From NCBI GenBank assembly GCA_949775045.1, contig OX459101.1, positions 18,438,316-18,502,315 on the forward strand: a stretch of 64,000 nt of DNA, given 5' to 3'. The DNA comes from Metridium senile (lineage: Eukaryota; Cnidaria; Anthozoa; Actiniaria; Metridiidae). Both the position numbers and the translations under genes were made by a program. Positions 1-12,900 of this stretch are shown in pieces; the first letter of the stretch is position 1, and each line of letters opens with the position of its first letter. Below the pieces are notes generated by a model that was not told the DNA's origin, ran no database searches, and saw only the letters and a list, made by a program, of their open reading frames with translations.

Positions 1-960
1 GAGTGTATTACATGTGTATTGTAGTTGAATTGATTGCGACAATTTGTGATTTTTGGTACGGCATCGCGGTATGTTTTTCTGATTTTTTTAACGCGCGCGA
101 TATCGCGGTATTTTCGATTTTTTGGCACGGCATTGCGGTATTTGGGAGTCCCACACGCCCCCCATCAATATAGAACAAAATGTCCCAAATCTGTCAGAGG
201 TCTTGACGAACAAGGATCACAAATGTTACTTAACATGACATGAATATTTTTTTTTTCTATTGGAAAATGGTCTAATAAGCTAAAATATGAATAGGGTTAA
301 TTAGGTTCGGAATAATTATGGCTACGTTTACACGGTACCGGACGAATTTTTGACCGGTCAAAAAAACATCCGCTTACGGGTTCCGTTCAAACGGGACCGC
401 GCTAAACGTGCAATAATTTGGACGCCTAACCGGACAAATATTCGACCTGCAAAATCGAGGACGATGTTTTAGCCGGCCCGGTCAAAACGTTGACCGGTAC
501 GGTGTAAACAGTTTGACCGGTCAAATATTTGTCCGGTACCGTGTAAACTTAGCCATAATCAGCCCAGTGCGCATGGTCAGATGTTAAAACCACTGACAAA
601 ACTTACAATTGACCGGTTCCGATGGTCTCGTCTGAACAGAACGAAAATACTGATCGGTTCCGTGCAAACAGCAGGTCCAGGTCGATCTTTTGACCGGTCA
701 AAAATTCATCCGGTACCGTGTAAACCTAGCCTATACTAAACAAATTTTGCTAGAATTGCTACATGGTGCAGCCAAGTCTTTGTCGCACTTGTAAGACTTG
801 TTATTATTACCGTAACACTGTGGCGTGACAATTATGGCTAGACTGCACGAAAGTATGAAAGTAACTGAACAAGACAGACTGTCAGTTATTTTTAATAGAG
901 TTAATCATCCCGACTCGTTAACTATAATACATGTTCCATTCTATTCTATTGTAATTTATT
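1..960. other. 5' flank of the cluster, with a foldback element
   Basis: No gene is recognised here. A foldback repeat spans about 314-559: the left arm begins ATTATGGCTACGTTTACACG, and the right arm is its complement ending in CGTGTAAACTTAGCCATAAT. GACCGGTCAAA and GGTACCGGAC blocks recur inside. A further partial arm (about 601-735) ends in the same CGGTACCGTGTAAAC motif, suggesting a duplicated or nested MITE. Unlike copies B and C, copy A has no conserved block just upstream of exon 1. Confidence 0.5.
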
Positions 961-981
961 CATTGATTTGTTATCTTTAAG

Positions 982-3900
982 CTGCCTTGTTGATGAATAC
1001 GGTTATGAAGTGGGATTGTTGGGACCAGCGGTAAGAACTGGTTTATTTGATAGAAACAAGAAAGGTAGAAAGGCACACAGCTGACAAACAGACAGACAGA
1101 CATGTGGATACACAGACAGACAGATAGATAAACAGACAGACAGCTAGATAGATAAACAGACAGACAGCTAGACAGACAGACAGACATATAGCTATACAGA
1201 CAAACAGACAGCCTACAAGACAGACATACAGATGGACAGACAGACAGCTAACAGACAGGCAGACAGACAGCCTGAAAGGAGACAGAGAGACAGACAGCTT
1301 ACAAGGACAAAGACAGACAGCTTACAAGGACAAAGACAGACAGCTTACAAGGAGACAGACAAACAGACAGCGTACAAGGAGACAGACAGACAGCTTACAA
1401 GGAGACGGACAGACAATCAGACGGATGGACAGACAGATATTTGTATTTTTTGTTGTAGATGATAATAATCCTTGTGTTGGGCTTCATGAAGAAGAGAGTT
1501 AAATTGAAACCTGATCTATTGAATGGACGACCAGGTCTACCCATGTGAGTTATTATATTGACTTCTGTACACTATGTATCCTACCCTCTACACCCTCCCT
1601 ACACAGTTTGCACACACCCTCCCCTCTGTACACACTTTGTACACATCCTTCCCTTCCCTACACATTTTATACACACCCTCCCCTCCCTACTCACTTTGTA
1701 CACACCCCACCCTCCCTACTTACTTTGTACACACCCTCCCCTCCCTACACACTTTGTACACACCCTCCCCTCCCTAACACTTTGTACACACCCTACCCTC
1801 CCTACACACTTTGTACATACCCTACCCTCCCTACACACTTTGTACACACCCTCCCCCCCTACACACTTTGCACGTACCCTACCCTCCCTAAAACATTATT
1901 TGTCATGTTTACAGGCCTGTGGACTTTCTTGGTAAAGACAGAAACAAGGTGATTATCGTTCTTGCATTTGGTGCGACAGCGTCTTCCTTCTTCGTAATGT
2001 TTGCTCAGACATTGTATCCAAATTCGGTCATTAGCAGTGCCTCTAAGAACTTACCTAAAACACCTTATGCCAAAGGTAAATAATGACAATCAAATAACAG
2101 TAATAATAACTGGTGGTTTGATTACAGGGATTGTTCACAGAAATATCCTATTTGATCGATATACACCTAATTACAAGACATTGTCCTGACTTTTGTAATT
2201 TAGTGGGAAAATAATTAGTTAAAAGACAAAAGAATATCACTATTTAATGTGAAAGCATTTTTGTAATTAGATGTATATCTGCTTTAAATTATATAAAGTA
2301 AACATTTTTTTACGGTGTTACAAATTTCATTATATTACCTGACACTATTATTCTAATTATCATATTAACAAGAATTTATTATATTTATGCAAAATTAAAA
2401 CTGATAAAAATAATAATTTATAGTATCATTATTATTTAAGTAATCATGACACAATTATGTTTATAACTATACTACTTCTGCTATTTGCACCTCAAGTTGA
2501 TCAATACTGGCTGACTTGATGTCTTTAACTTTGTCTTTTGTTAGCTTTTGTAGGCATTTTGATGACAGTAGTGTATGGGATCATCAACTATCCGTATTTA
2601 GCTTGTGTTCATGCTGAGTATAAAGCTGTTGGATACATCATAGGATTTCTATATGTCTTCATAAGGTAAGTCATTACTATGTTCTTTTACCATTTGATAT
2701 TATCATTATTGTCATCATATCAATATCATAATTATCATCATCATAACCATGATCATTGCATGTACTTAATAGATTATAAGCTTTCAGCTAATCTCAGCGA
2801 AGTAGGGGGTTTGGCATGGGAAGGTTGGGGAAGGGGAAATGGGGAAGGGGGTAGTAGGGACAAGGGAAGGGGACAAGGGGTAGGGGGGGACATTGGGGAA
2901 ATGGGGGACAGTGGGGGACAGTGGGGGACAGTGGGGGACAGTGGGGAAGAGGGACAGTGGGCAAAGGGGGAAGGGGGACAGTGGGGCCTTTGCCCACTGT
3001 CTCCCCTTCCCCACTGCCCCTCTTCCCACTCTCCCACTTCCCCTTTGCCCACTGTCCACCCTTCCCCACTGTCCCTCCTTTCCCACTGTCCCCCCTTTCC
3101 CCCTTTTCCCACTGTCCCCCCCCCCCCTTCCCTTCCCCACTGTCCCTCTTCTCCACAGTCCCCCTCCCCTTTTGCCCATGCAATGTCCGATCCCCTATTA
3201 TAATAATATTATTAATACATTAAGCGGTCACCCTCTATTAGGCGGCCACAATTAGCTATTCCTTTGCCTATTCTATACCTCTATTAAGTGGCCACTTTGG
3301 AAAGTCCCAAGGGTGACCGCTTAATAGAGGTACCACTGTAATAATATCCTCTATATCTTCTACATACAGGTGTATTGTTAATTTGGTTCTATATTTGGGA
3401 TGTTCATATGAAGATCCATGGGTTGCCTATCTAAAGCAGATAGTGAGATATCATTTTATTCTACATTAATTGTTCTATATGCATAATTTTAATTTGTTTG
3501 CCATAAACAGATAATCGAACATTAGATAAATCAAGCAGTCAAGCAAAGAACCAACTAACAAATTAACCAATCAACAAAGTAATTAATAAATAGTTGCCTA
3601 TACTGCATTGTCCCGCTGCGTAGCCATCCTTGTTAGTCCTTGTGGTGTAGTGGTAACTTGTCGGACTAGAAAGCCGAAACCGTGGGGTTCAATTCCCACC
3701 AAGGACATATGATATTTTTTTCATATATCGGTATTTCACTTAAATAGAAACTAGCGAGTAAACTAGTCGTGGATGCGTCGGTGTTTGATATAAACGATAG
3801 GTAATAGAATGAAATTTGTAACACTGTAAAAAATGTTGACTTAACTTTACTTAAATGGAAACTAGCGAGTAAACTAGTATAGGCTGCGTCGGTGTTTGAT

Positions 3901-6900
3901 ATAAACAATAGGTAATATAATGAAATTTGTAACACCGTAAAAAATGTTGACTTTAAAATGCGACTAATTTATTCCTTAGGTACACAGCAACCTTTCGGCA
4001 TGAATGAACGATATGTTTTCAATTAATTTTTCCACTGTTCTTTAACTCCCCCTACATTTTCTATCGCTTTTTGATTGGTTCATCACTTTTCCCGATTCTT
4101 ATTTGTACTCAGTATCCCCCTTAGTCTAATTCTTTTACTCCGACGAAGGGCTAAAGCTCAAACCGTCAGTAAAGTTAAGTCAACATCTTTTTAGGTACGT
4201 GTTACAAATTTCATTATATCAGCTATCATGTATTTCACTTATACACAGAACGCAATTCAATCCATTCATAAATAATAATAGTAAGTGGATGAATAAACGA
4301 ATCAATAAATGAATGGTTTAATAGACAAACAAACTAATTACTAATAGAGTGCTTACGCTATGTCCATGAAATAAAATCTAAATAGTAACTAACTAATAGT
4401 TTTTATTTAGTGACTATCAGTCCGGGAAGGTCCCCTTTTTTGAGGACCCCTCCAATGTTATTGTAAACACGAGCCATTGTCCAATCAGTATTGAGGAATT
4501 TGGTAGTCATGGTAACTGGACCAGAAATGTAGTTGAATTCAAAATGGTTCTCGGGTGAAAGGCAGAGCGATTTCTGGATTTAAAAAGCGTCTAAGTATGA
4601 TTTTTCGTTCAATTTACAGTGTCTAAATGGTTTGGAAAAAGAATATAACCAATTAGGCACGCTAATGGCCTTTTATGTCAAATTATTACCACTTCAAAAC
4701 GAGGAAAATGCAACTGATAAATCGAATACAAATTGTGGTAAGGCAATGCCTTAGTTCTCTAATTATTTGTAATATAGTCAATGTTTTGAACGAAAAAACA
4801 CAATACATTAGTAGAAGTGTTTTATTTCAGTGTTTTTCGATACAGAGTCGGATATGAAATTTGTCAAACTTTTCCAGTGACTTTCAATCGTGGAATGATA
4901 TTTTGACCTCTAATTACTTATTCTTGTTTCGCTACAGCGGATTTAGTGTGATCTTTGGTTCACCGGATGATAATTCCATAAATTGAAGCTATGTTATAAG
5001 CCAGGATTAATAAATAAGTTCAAAAGTTTTAAATAAGTTTAATGAATGCAGTCCATAAGCTGAACAGCAATCAAAGCATTACCACATGAATGAAGATGAA
5101 TCTAGCTATTCGAATTATAAATATGTACAATATTATTGTTATTTTGATTATCCAATCTTTATTCCACCAGTACAGCTTAGAGTTTCTAGATTATATTCAG
5201 ACTCAGTAAAGATTGGTTGATGTTTGATTAAAATTATTAAATATACACTTGACTCATTTTAATGAGTTAAAACTGTAACTTTATGCATGGAAACTATTTT
5301 GTGTAACTGATGATAACACTTACATTTAATTACTACACTGACTACATAAAAATGCATGCAAATGCACGTTGCTGTTTTAATACCCCCTTTCTGTTAAAGT
5401 AAGGCCTAGAATCTCACATGTGCCAGATTAGATTTATTATATCAAATCAAAGTAGGTGGCCTATTAAAAATTATCAATTGTTTTCAATGCATTCGGCACA
5501 AAGAATTCTACTCCCAAGAGGTCTGAATGGGACAAGCCGATGAGGTCTATAGTAATATAGATGTAATATGATGTTAAGTCAGCAAAGCAGCTCTTGAGGA
5601 TTGGAGAGATGTCATAAAATGCCCACACTTATCACTGAGGGATGTTGCAATTAATGCCTGATGAGTGTGGCCATTTTTTAATAACCAGGGACCGCGGAGC
5701 AGGGGGGGCTGGGGGCCCCCAATAATTTTTCCGCCATTTTGAATTTTCTTAAAAAGCGACTGAGAGAAAACTTTAATATAATAATTATAATAATTCGGCA
5801 GTCGCTAGCCCCCTCCCCCCCCCCCCCCCCTGATAACTATTCAATTCAATTCAATTCAATTCATCTTTATTTACTACATATATTTACAATTTTATTTAAC
5901 AATATTTAATTGAAACAGATTCAATAGTAGTAGCTAACTGTAATAGCCAGAGGCTAGACTTGACAGTTAGCTTAATATATATTATTGAATATGTTTTAAT
6001 TACTTTGAAAGAGGAGATAATTATTAATTAATAATTGAATAATTTATGAATAAATAGATAATTAAATAAATAATAGAAAGAATAGAAAAAAGGTACAAAA
6101 TGACGGTAATACATGTACAGCTGAAGATAGCATAATAGTATTTGATTATTACAAATAAGATAAATTTACAAATGCGAAATTATATAATTTCAGTTATAGA
6201 TGGCAATATTGGAGGTCTATTATGTACATTATATTCAATATTATAAGCAAAACTAGATAAGAAAAGAAAAACAAGGTTTAGCTAGCATAAGAATCTATCA
6301 GTCTTTTTTTCAGTTCTTTTTTAAACAATGGCCTGCTGAGCATTTTAAGATCTTCATCAATGGAATTCCAAACCTTTACACCATTAAAACGGATATTAAA
6401 TTTGCCATAATTAGTTCTAACACGAGGCAAAGAAAGAGAAGATTTTGATGCAAGTCTGATATTGTAGTTATGTGTCTCTTTGATTTTTACAAAAAAAGGA
6501 TCAAATACACTTGGTAATTTACCTGCATGATAGTCATACATGAATAATGCATTATGAAAATAGATGAGGTCATGAAGTTTTAGTATATTTAGATTTATGA
6601 AGAGAGGATTAGTATGATCAGTATAGGCAGAAAAGGTTAATATGCGAAAGGCTTTTTTCTGGCGAAGAAATAGAGGGTTGACCGTAGACTGAAAAGTATT
6701 TCCCCATGTTATTAGAGCATAAATAAAAAATGGATAAAGAAATGAGTAATAAAGATTGATAAGGATATCAGTACTAACAAAGTGCCTAAGCTTTGAAAGA
6801 GCTCCTATATTACGATTAATTTTTTTTTGATATATACGAAATGTGTGCCTTCCAGTTCAAGTGGCAATCAATAATTACACCTAGGTACGTGATACTTTGA

Positions 6901-9900
6901 TCATTACGGAGAGCTTTACCCTTAAGTTTTATGTTAATATGAAAATTTAACTTCTTTTGTGCTTTTGTGGGGCATGAAAGATAGTAAAGTTTGTTTTATC
7001 AGCGTTAAGTACTAGTTTATTGGCACACAGCCAGTCATGAACCAAAAGCAGTTGCTCATTGACTTTTAATTCTAGGGCTACTAGGCTTTTATCTGCAAGA
7101 AATAGGTTGGTATCGTCTGCGAAAAGGTGGAAGTCAAGTATCTTAGAGGAGCGCTGCAAATCATTAATGTAGAGCAAGAAGAGCAAAGGCCCAAGTACTG
7201 AGCCTTGTGGAACACCACAAGAGATTGGGCTAGCTTTGGATTCAATTTTTCCCATGGACACAAATTGTTTTCTATTGTTTAAGTAAGAGGCGAACCACTT
7301 TTTTGCAAGTCCATTTATACCGTAACACTCAAGTTTCTGTAGAAGGAAGTCATGGTTGACTGTGTCAAATGCTTTACTCAAGTCTAAAAAAATTCCACAT
7401 GCAAAATGACCATCATCTATTGCTTTTTGAATTTTATCTGTTATCAAGAGTGTTGCCATTAGAGTAGAATGATTTTGTCTAAAACCAAATTGTTTATCAT
7501 ACAGTATTTTGTGTTTTGTGATGAAACTGATCAATCTTTTAAAGATAAGCTTTTCTAAAATTCGATTAAAAACAGATAATAAGGAAATAGGGCGATAGTT
7601 ATTAAAGTCCAGTTGAGATCCTTTCTTGAAGATGGGGATTACTTTAGCTAATTTAAAGCAATCAGGTACAACGCCATTATTTAAAGATGAATTAAAAATC
7701 AACTCTAAGGGTTTTGATATGATTCTTTTAAGTAATTTTAGGATAAATATTGGAATGCTATAAGGACCAGTAGATTTAGAAGGGTTCAATTTTTCAACTT
7801 CCTGTTCAATCTCAATTGTTGAAATGGGGTTGATATAAAAACTATCAACCAACTTAGGAGGCATGTACATCAATGGTGAAGCGCTTACAGATGGAATTGA
7901 AGAAGCTAAATTTTTGCCAACGTTTACAAAAAATTCACTAAAGGCATCAGATAACTATATATGAAACAGACTTGTTGCAATTAAAACAATGAAATAACTC
8001 TAAATTCTTACATCTATATCACTATCAGTATCTCTATATAATAAGCACAAGTGAAGATGTTAGACGTTTAAATGATAAACACCTACATTTCAACCATGTT
8101 GAATGGCCTTCAGGGTATGACAAGAATACAATGTGTTGAAAACAAACAAAACCTATCTATCATCATCTCTATATATACGTGCCTGTATACGTATGATACA
8201 ATCAAATGTCTTAATTATAAACAGTGGTTAATTATCCTCTTTAAAAGTGCATGCCATATAAATCTTGAAAAGTGGGACAGTGCGAAGAACAATAGTCACA
8301 TAATTAGCCACCTTTATATGAAAAATCATTTCATGCTCAAGTTAAAATTTGAGTTGATGACTATAAAAGAGTTGATCACTAAATTTTACATATTAGGTGC
8401 TACATAGTTAGAAAGTATTTCATGGATATATGGCATTGCACTCTATTACTGTATTAAACATGTTTTTGTTTACTTATAAAGGCTATTCTTATAACTCCAA
8501 AACATATTTGGACTAACAAATCAAGCAACAACTGGGTTTTTAAAAGGCTAAGCAGACCTCCATTGGAATTTTGAAAATAGATAATTTTAAAATATCAAAG
8601 ATGCAATCACACATTCATTCCTTATTTGTTACAGGACCTAGCGTGACGGAACAATATTTTAAAATGAGAGGCTAGCACCTCCCCCTCCCCCCTTATGTAC
8701 TAGTTCTTTCTGTTTTTGACGTTCTGTATGTGCAACCTAATAAAATAGAATCAAATAGGAAAGAACTATTAGTGATGATGTGTATTGTTCATTCATGATC
8801 AAGAAATATTTCCATATATTATTTTGACCAGATAGCAATATCCCATCTTATTACATGATTACATCGGTTTTCATTGTTACTTTTAGGGCTTTATATCGCG
8901 TATTACCCTGTTCATTATCAATTCAAGGGCTTTATACAGATACTGCCCCCATTTGAGGGCAATATCTATATATTGCCCTTGAATACTAATGTATATTGCC
9001 CTTGAATACTAATGTATATTGCCCTTAAATACCAATGACCTAATCCCTATCAGTATCCTTGTCATTTCCGTTCTTTTTCAACTTTATATGTAACGTTAAA
9101 CTTAGAAATTTTCTAGTTGCAAACATTTAACGGATAAAAAATCATCTGATAGAGTGACTCTTTCGAGGATCGAACCCCACACCCTTTGCTTACAAATCCT
9201 GACCCCAACACTTTATGCTAACTGTCCGATCGATGTCAGTTGGTGAGAAGAAAACGTATTCATTTGTTCGTTACAGTTCATTAGTATTGTATTGTACAAC
9301 AAAACTAAAAGCCCATTGTTTGGATTGTATTCTCATGGGAAACCAAAAAAATAATCAGCTTGATGATGCCCTTTGGGGCATGAAGTTGTGTGAAAACCTA
9401 TTCAATAATGTAATAAGTCATGCACTAAAAATAAAAACAAACAATTCAAGAATCTTCTGAAGAATATATTTGTCGTCTTGAAAACGACTTGCATCGATAA
9501 AAGTATATGGCGTAAAAACCCAAATGTTGCATACAAAATTTAAAAATACAAGGCCTTTTTGGAAAACCTCTGTAAATCATGTAATAAGTCAGATAAATAC
9601 CTCGAACGTCGGCAATAAGCCTATAAAGCCCTCGGGGCCTACGGCCCCTCGGGCTTTATACGGCTTATTGCCTCCGTTCTCGGTATTTATCTCTTACATA
9701 TTTATTGTTGTCATCATTGTCATTATTATAATTTATCATCATCATCATCATTATTATTATTGTTATGAGCTATGAATCTATACATGCAATTATGAAAAAA
9801 ATAGCCCAAAGAAACATTTTCACATGTAATAGGGAAAACATAACTGTGTGTAACAATGATGGATAAAAAATGATGAGTATAAAAATGTTTGTTTTGGTTG

Positions 9901-12900
9901 TCAATCCATTGAAAACTACTATACACAATTACTTACCTCAGCAGTTTATGCTGCTCCATAAAATATTTCCTAAACAATAAAGGGAAATAGAATTATTTTA
10001 ATGAGTAAAAAACAAATGATAAACAAAATATAGCAAATAGTTGCTGTATTAAATACATGCTTGAAAATGTATATGATAAAGTTTCATAATTTACATTGCA
10101 TTTTAATTTTTTTTATAGCTAGGAATAAATCTCTAAAGCAGGAGGAATGATTGCTAATAATAATAATAATTTTTTGGCATTTTCCTAGGAAGAAGGATTG
10201 AGTCTTTTTAACACGAAGCATACAGCGATATGACCACTACTTTTATTGGATCACCATTTGGATCAGTACTTTTATTCAATATAGAGCGGTTTTCGTATGA
10301 GCTAGTTTTGGTTTGTATGGTTTTCGTACTGATCGAAGCTGTACACTGAGTTAACTCTTAATACGGTCGACAGTTTCCAACTCATACGAAAACTACTAAG
10401 TTTAAGTTCTTATTAAAAAGTTATATGCTTGCACTTGACAGGAAATGTTTAAGATTATACCTCGAACGTCCTAGCTTTATTCTTTAGACCGTTCGACAAG
10501 AGTATATAGCTACGAGTGAGTTTCAGAGCAAGGTGACAAGCATGAATATAGCGGTGTGGTATAAACAAATCCCGTGCCGCTAAGAAATACCCCGTGCCGT
10601 TAAACCAAACTTCGCTCAACAAATCCTCACACATTCAAGATGCCATAGTATTTTTTTAAAAGCTCAAAAAAAATTATTAGTGTACGAAAGAATATTTCAA
10701 ACTCACCTGAATGGATGTTTTCATAGCCAAAGAACGGCCAACTATGATTGGAATGTGCAAATTTTTTCGGGTTTTAAAGCTGTGACTATTAAAATATCAG
10801 TGTTGCTCGAAGAAAGAATCTCAAATACTTGCTATCTAGCCAGGAATTATGGGCAAAAGGCACAAAAAACAAACGAAAAAAGCCTCGGATGCGAGTTTGA
10901 GTGTTTTCGGTTCATGGACATCCGGTGGTACACTGTTGTGTAATCGATAGGGTCCCCAAAAAAGGGGACCTTCCCGGACTGACTATTAGTGAATATCATT
11001 CAACTGGAACAGCTTTAGTAACAATACACAATGAATAAAGTATTAACTTTCTATGGTTTTGAGTATTTGATTTCCCTTGTGTATTGTTACTAAAGCTGTT
11101 CCAGTTGAGTGATAGTGACTAATAGTCACTAAATAAAAACTATTAGGTAGGAACTATATTTAGATTCTATTTCATGGACATACTGTAAGCACTCTCCTTT
11201 TTTTCAGGGCCTGTCACACATTTTATATCTAGAAATACTGGTTCAGTTACCTGCAGTGGTTTGTACCATCCTGCTCTGCGTCAGCTATGCAGTTCTTCTG
11301 TTCAGACATGTAAAACAGAATTATAATTCCAGTCACGCAAAGAATCACCATATCTTTGTAAGTTTTTGTTTCTGATTTTTTTTTAAAAGTTGTTAGTCGT
11401 TTTAGTATCTGAATGTCAATAATAATTCCCTTCACAGTTCCCTGCGCCATCTTGAAAAGTAGCCACGCCTTTGCATCGAAGCGAGGCGAAACGAACGTTG
11501 AGTTTGCAAAGATAACGAATTGTCCCGCAAGGTGTTAAAAAGTCTTGATCATTGCAAGCTGAACGTTTGTCTCACTTCGATACAAAATTCCGGCTACCTT
11601 TCAAGATGACGCAGGGAACTGTGAAAAGGACACACAATTTAAATATGATAATGATAATTACTCTATTAAAAAATGAGCACATTTATGATTGTATAATAGT
11701 ATTTTCATAATGCAAAAGGGAGACTAGCGAGTAAACTAATATAGGCTGCGATATAAACGATAGGTAATATAATGAAATTTGCTTAACTTTACTTAAGTGG
11801 AAACTAGCGTGTAAACTAGTATAGGCTGCGTCGGTGTTTGATATAAACGATAGGTAATAGAATGAAATTTGTAGCACCGTAAAAAATGTTAACTTAACTT
11901 TACTGACGTTTCGAGCTTTAGCCCTTAGTTCGTCGGGGTAAAAAAAAGCTAATAAATACAGTGGTAACTAATTAATACCCTGCAAGCAAAGGTTTTATTT
12001 CTCGTCACTCCATAAACCTCTGCTTGCAAGGTAGAGGTAGCTTTCTGTTTATGTAGTAAACAGGATCTACTGTTTATCACAGGTACACATTACAAAACAA
12101 GATGAATCGGTTGCTGAAGACATTGACAGGAACCATGTTATTATGCTGTTTGAAAACAGGCTACACAGAAAAAGGTAGGTGACTTGCCTTGACTTGACTT
12201 GACGTTTTGGGCAAAGGTTTCTTCACTTCGCTTGAATTAACTTGAGTGATTTAACTGACAACTTATGATTTGATTTGTCCGTTCTCAGAGTTAACTCGAC
12301 TTGAAATATCACTTGAGCTTTGATCTCTTATTGTATAATTGATTTTTTCAGAGTGGCACAGGAGAATGAACCTTGGTATGTGACTTTGAAAAACAAGATC
12401 TATGTATCTCGACCAGGTATTGATATCTTTGTTATTAGCCAAATAAACAAGGCTCGCCTAAATGGCTTATACTCGCAACTAGCTTCAAGCTAAGACCAAA
12501 ATAAATGCTGGTTTTGTGCTTAGGCAATGTATCGACGTTATCAACAGAACTGAATATTGTAATAAAATGACAAGTACACATGAAATTACTCACATTTTGT
12601 TATTAGTTCGAATTCTGTTGAAAACAACTGGGTTTTCAATACATTTGAAAACACAAGAAAATATCAAGAAGCAAAAGCTAACAAAGGAATAACAGACTCT
12701 TTCACAGGGGCTACTTATATAGTGGAAGCTGTGAGGGCTTAGGGACGTCACCAAGCCCTAACAGACCTGACTGAGTAACTATAAGTTTCTTACTTTTATC
12801 CCATTCCCAAGCCCTCACCTCCCCGCTCAGTATAAGCCCCTGGTTTCCAAGTATGCATTGTTCTTTCAAATATCTCAAAGTACCTGTGCTTTCCATTGCT

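Larger units (their letters stand above)
4346..11195. mobile_element. 6.85-kb interval bounded by inverted repeats, inserted in intron 5 of copy A
   Basis: The left end starts AGAGTGCTTACGCTATGTCC and the right end is its complement, finishing GTAAGCACTCT. About 110 bp is shared in inverted orientation (4346-4450 and 10949-11195), including TAATAGTTTTTATTTAGTGA and CCGGGAAGGTCCCCTTTTTT. The right arm is interrupted by a nested palindrome (about 10996-11112). Intron 5 of copy C is 774 bp and lacks all of this, consistent with insertion into copy A. No transposase is recognisable inside; the interior holds a later LINE and unrecognised sequence. The right end lies 13 bp from the exon 6 acceptor. 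Confidence 0.6.

Noticed and set aside
2679..3255. Several overlapping Gly/Pro-rich frames on both strands
   Set aside because: They overlie the G/C-run foldback in intron 4 and share no conserved reading frame.
3636..3706. Functional tRNA-Ser(AGA) gene
   Set aside because: The fold is good but lacks the serine long variable arm, has an anticodon-stem mismatch, and the family recurs with a shared tail, so a SINE is likelier.
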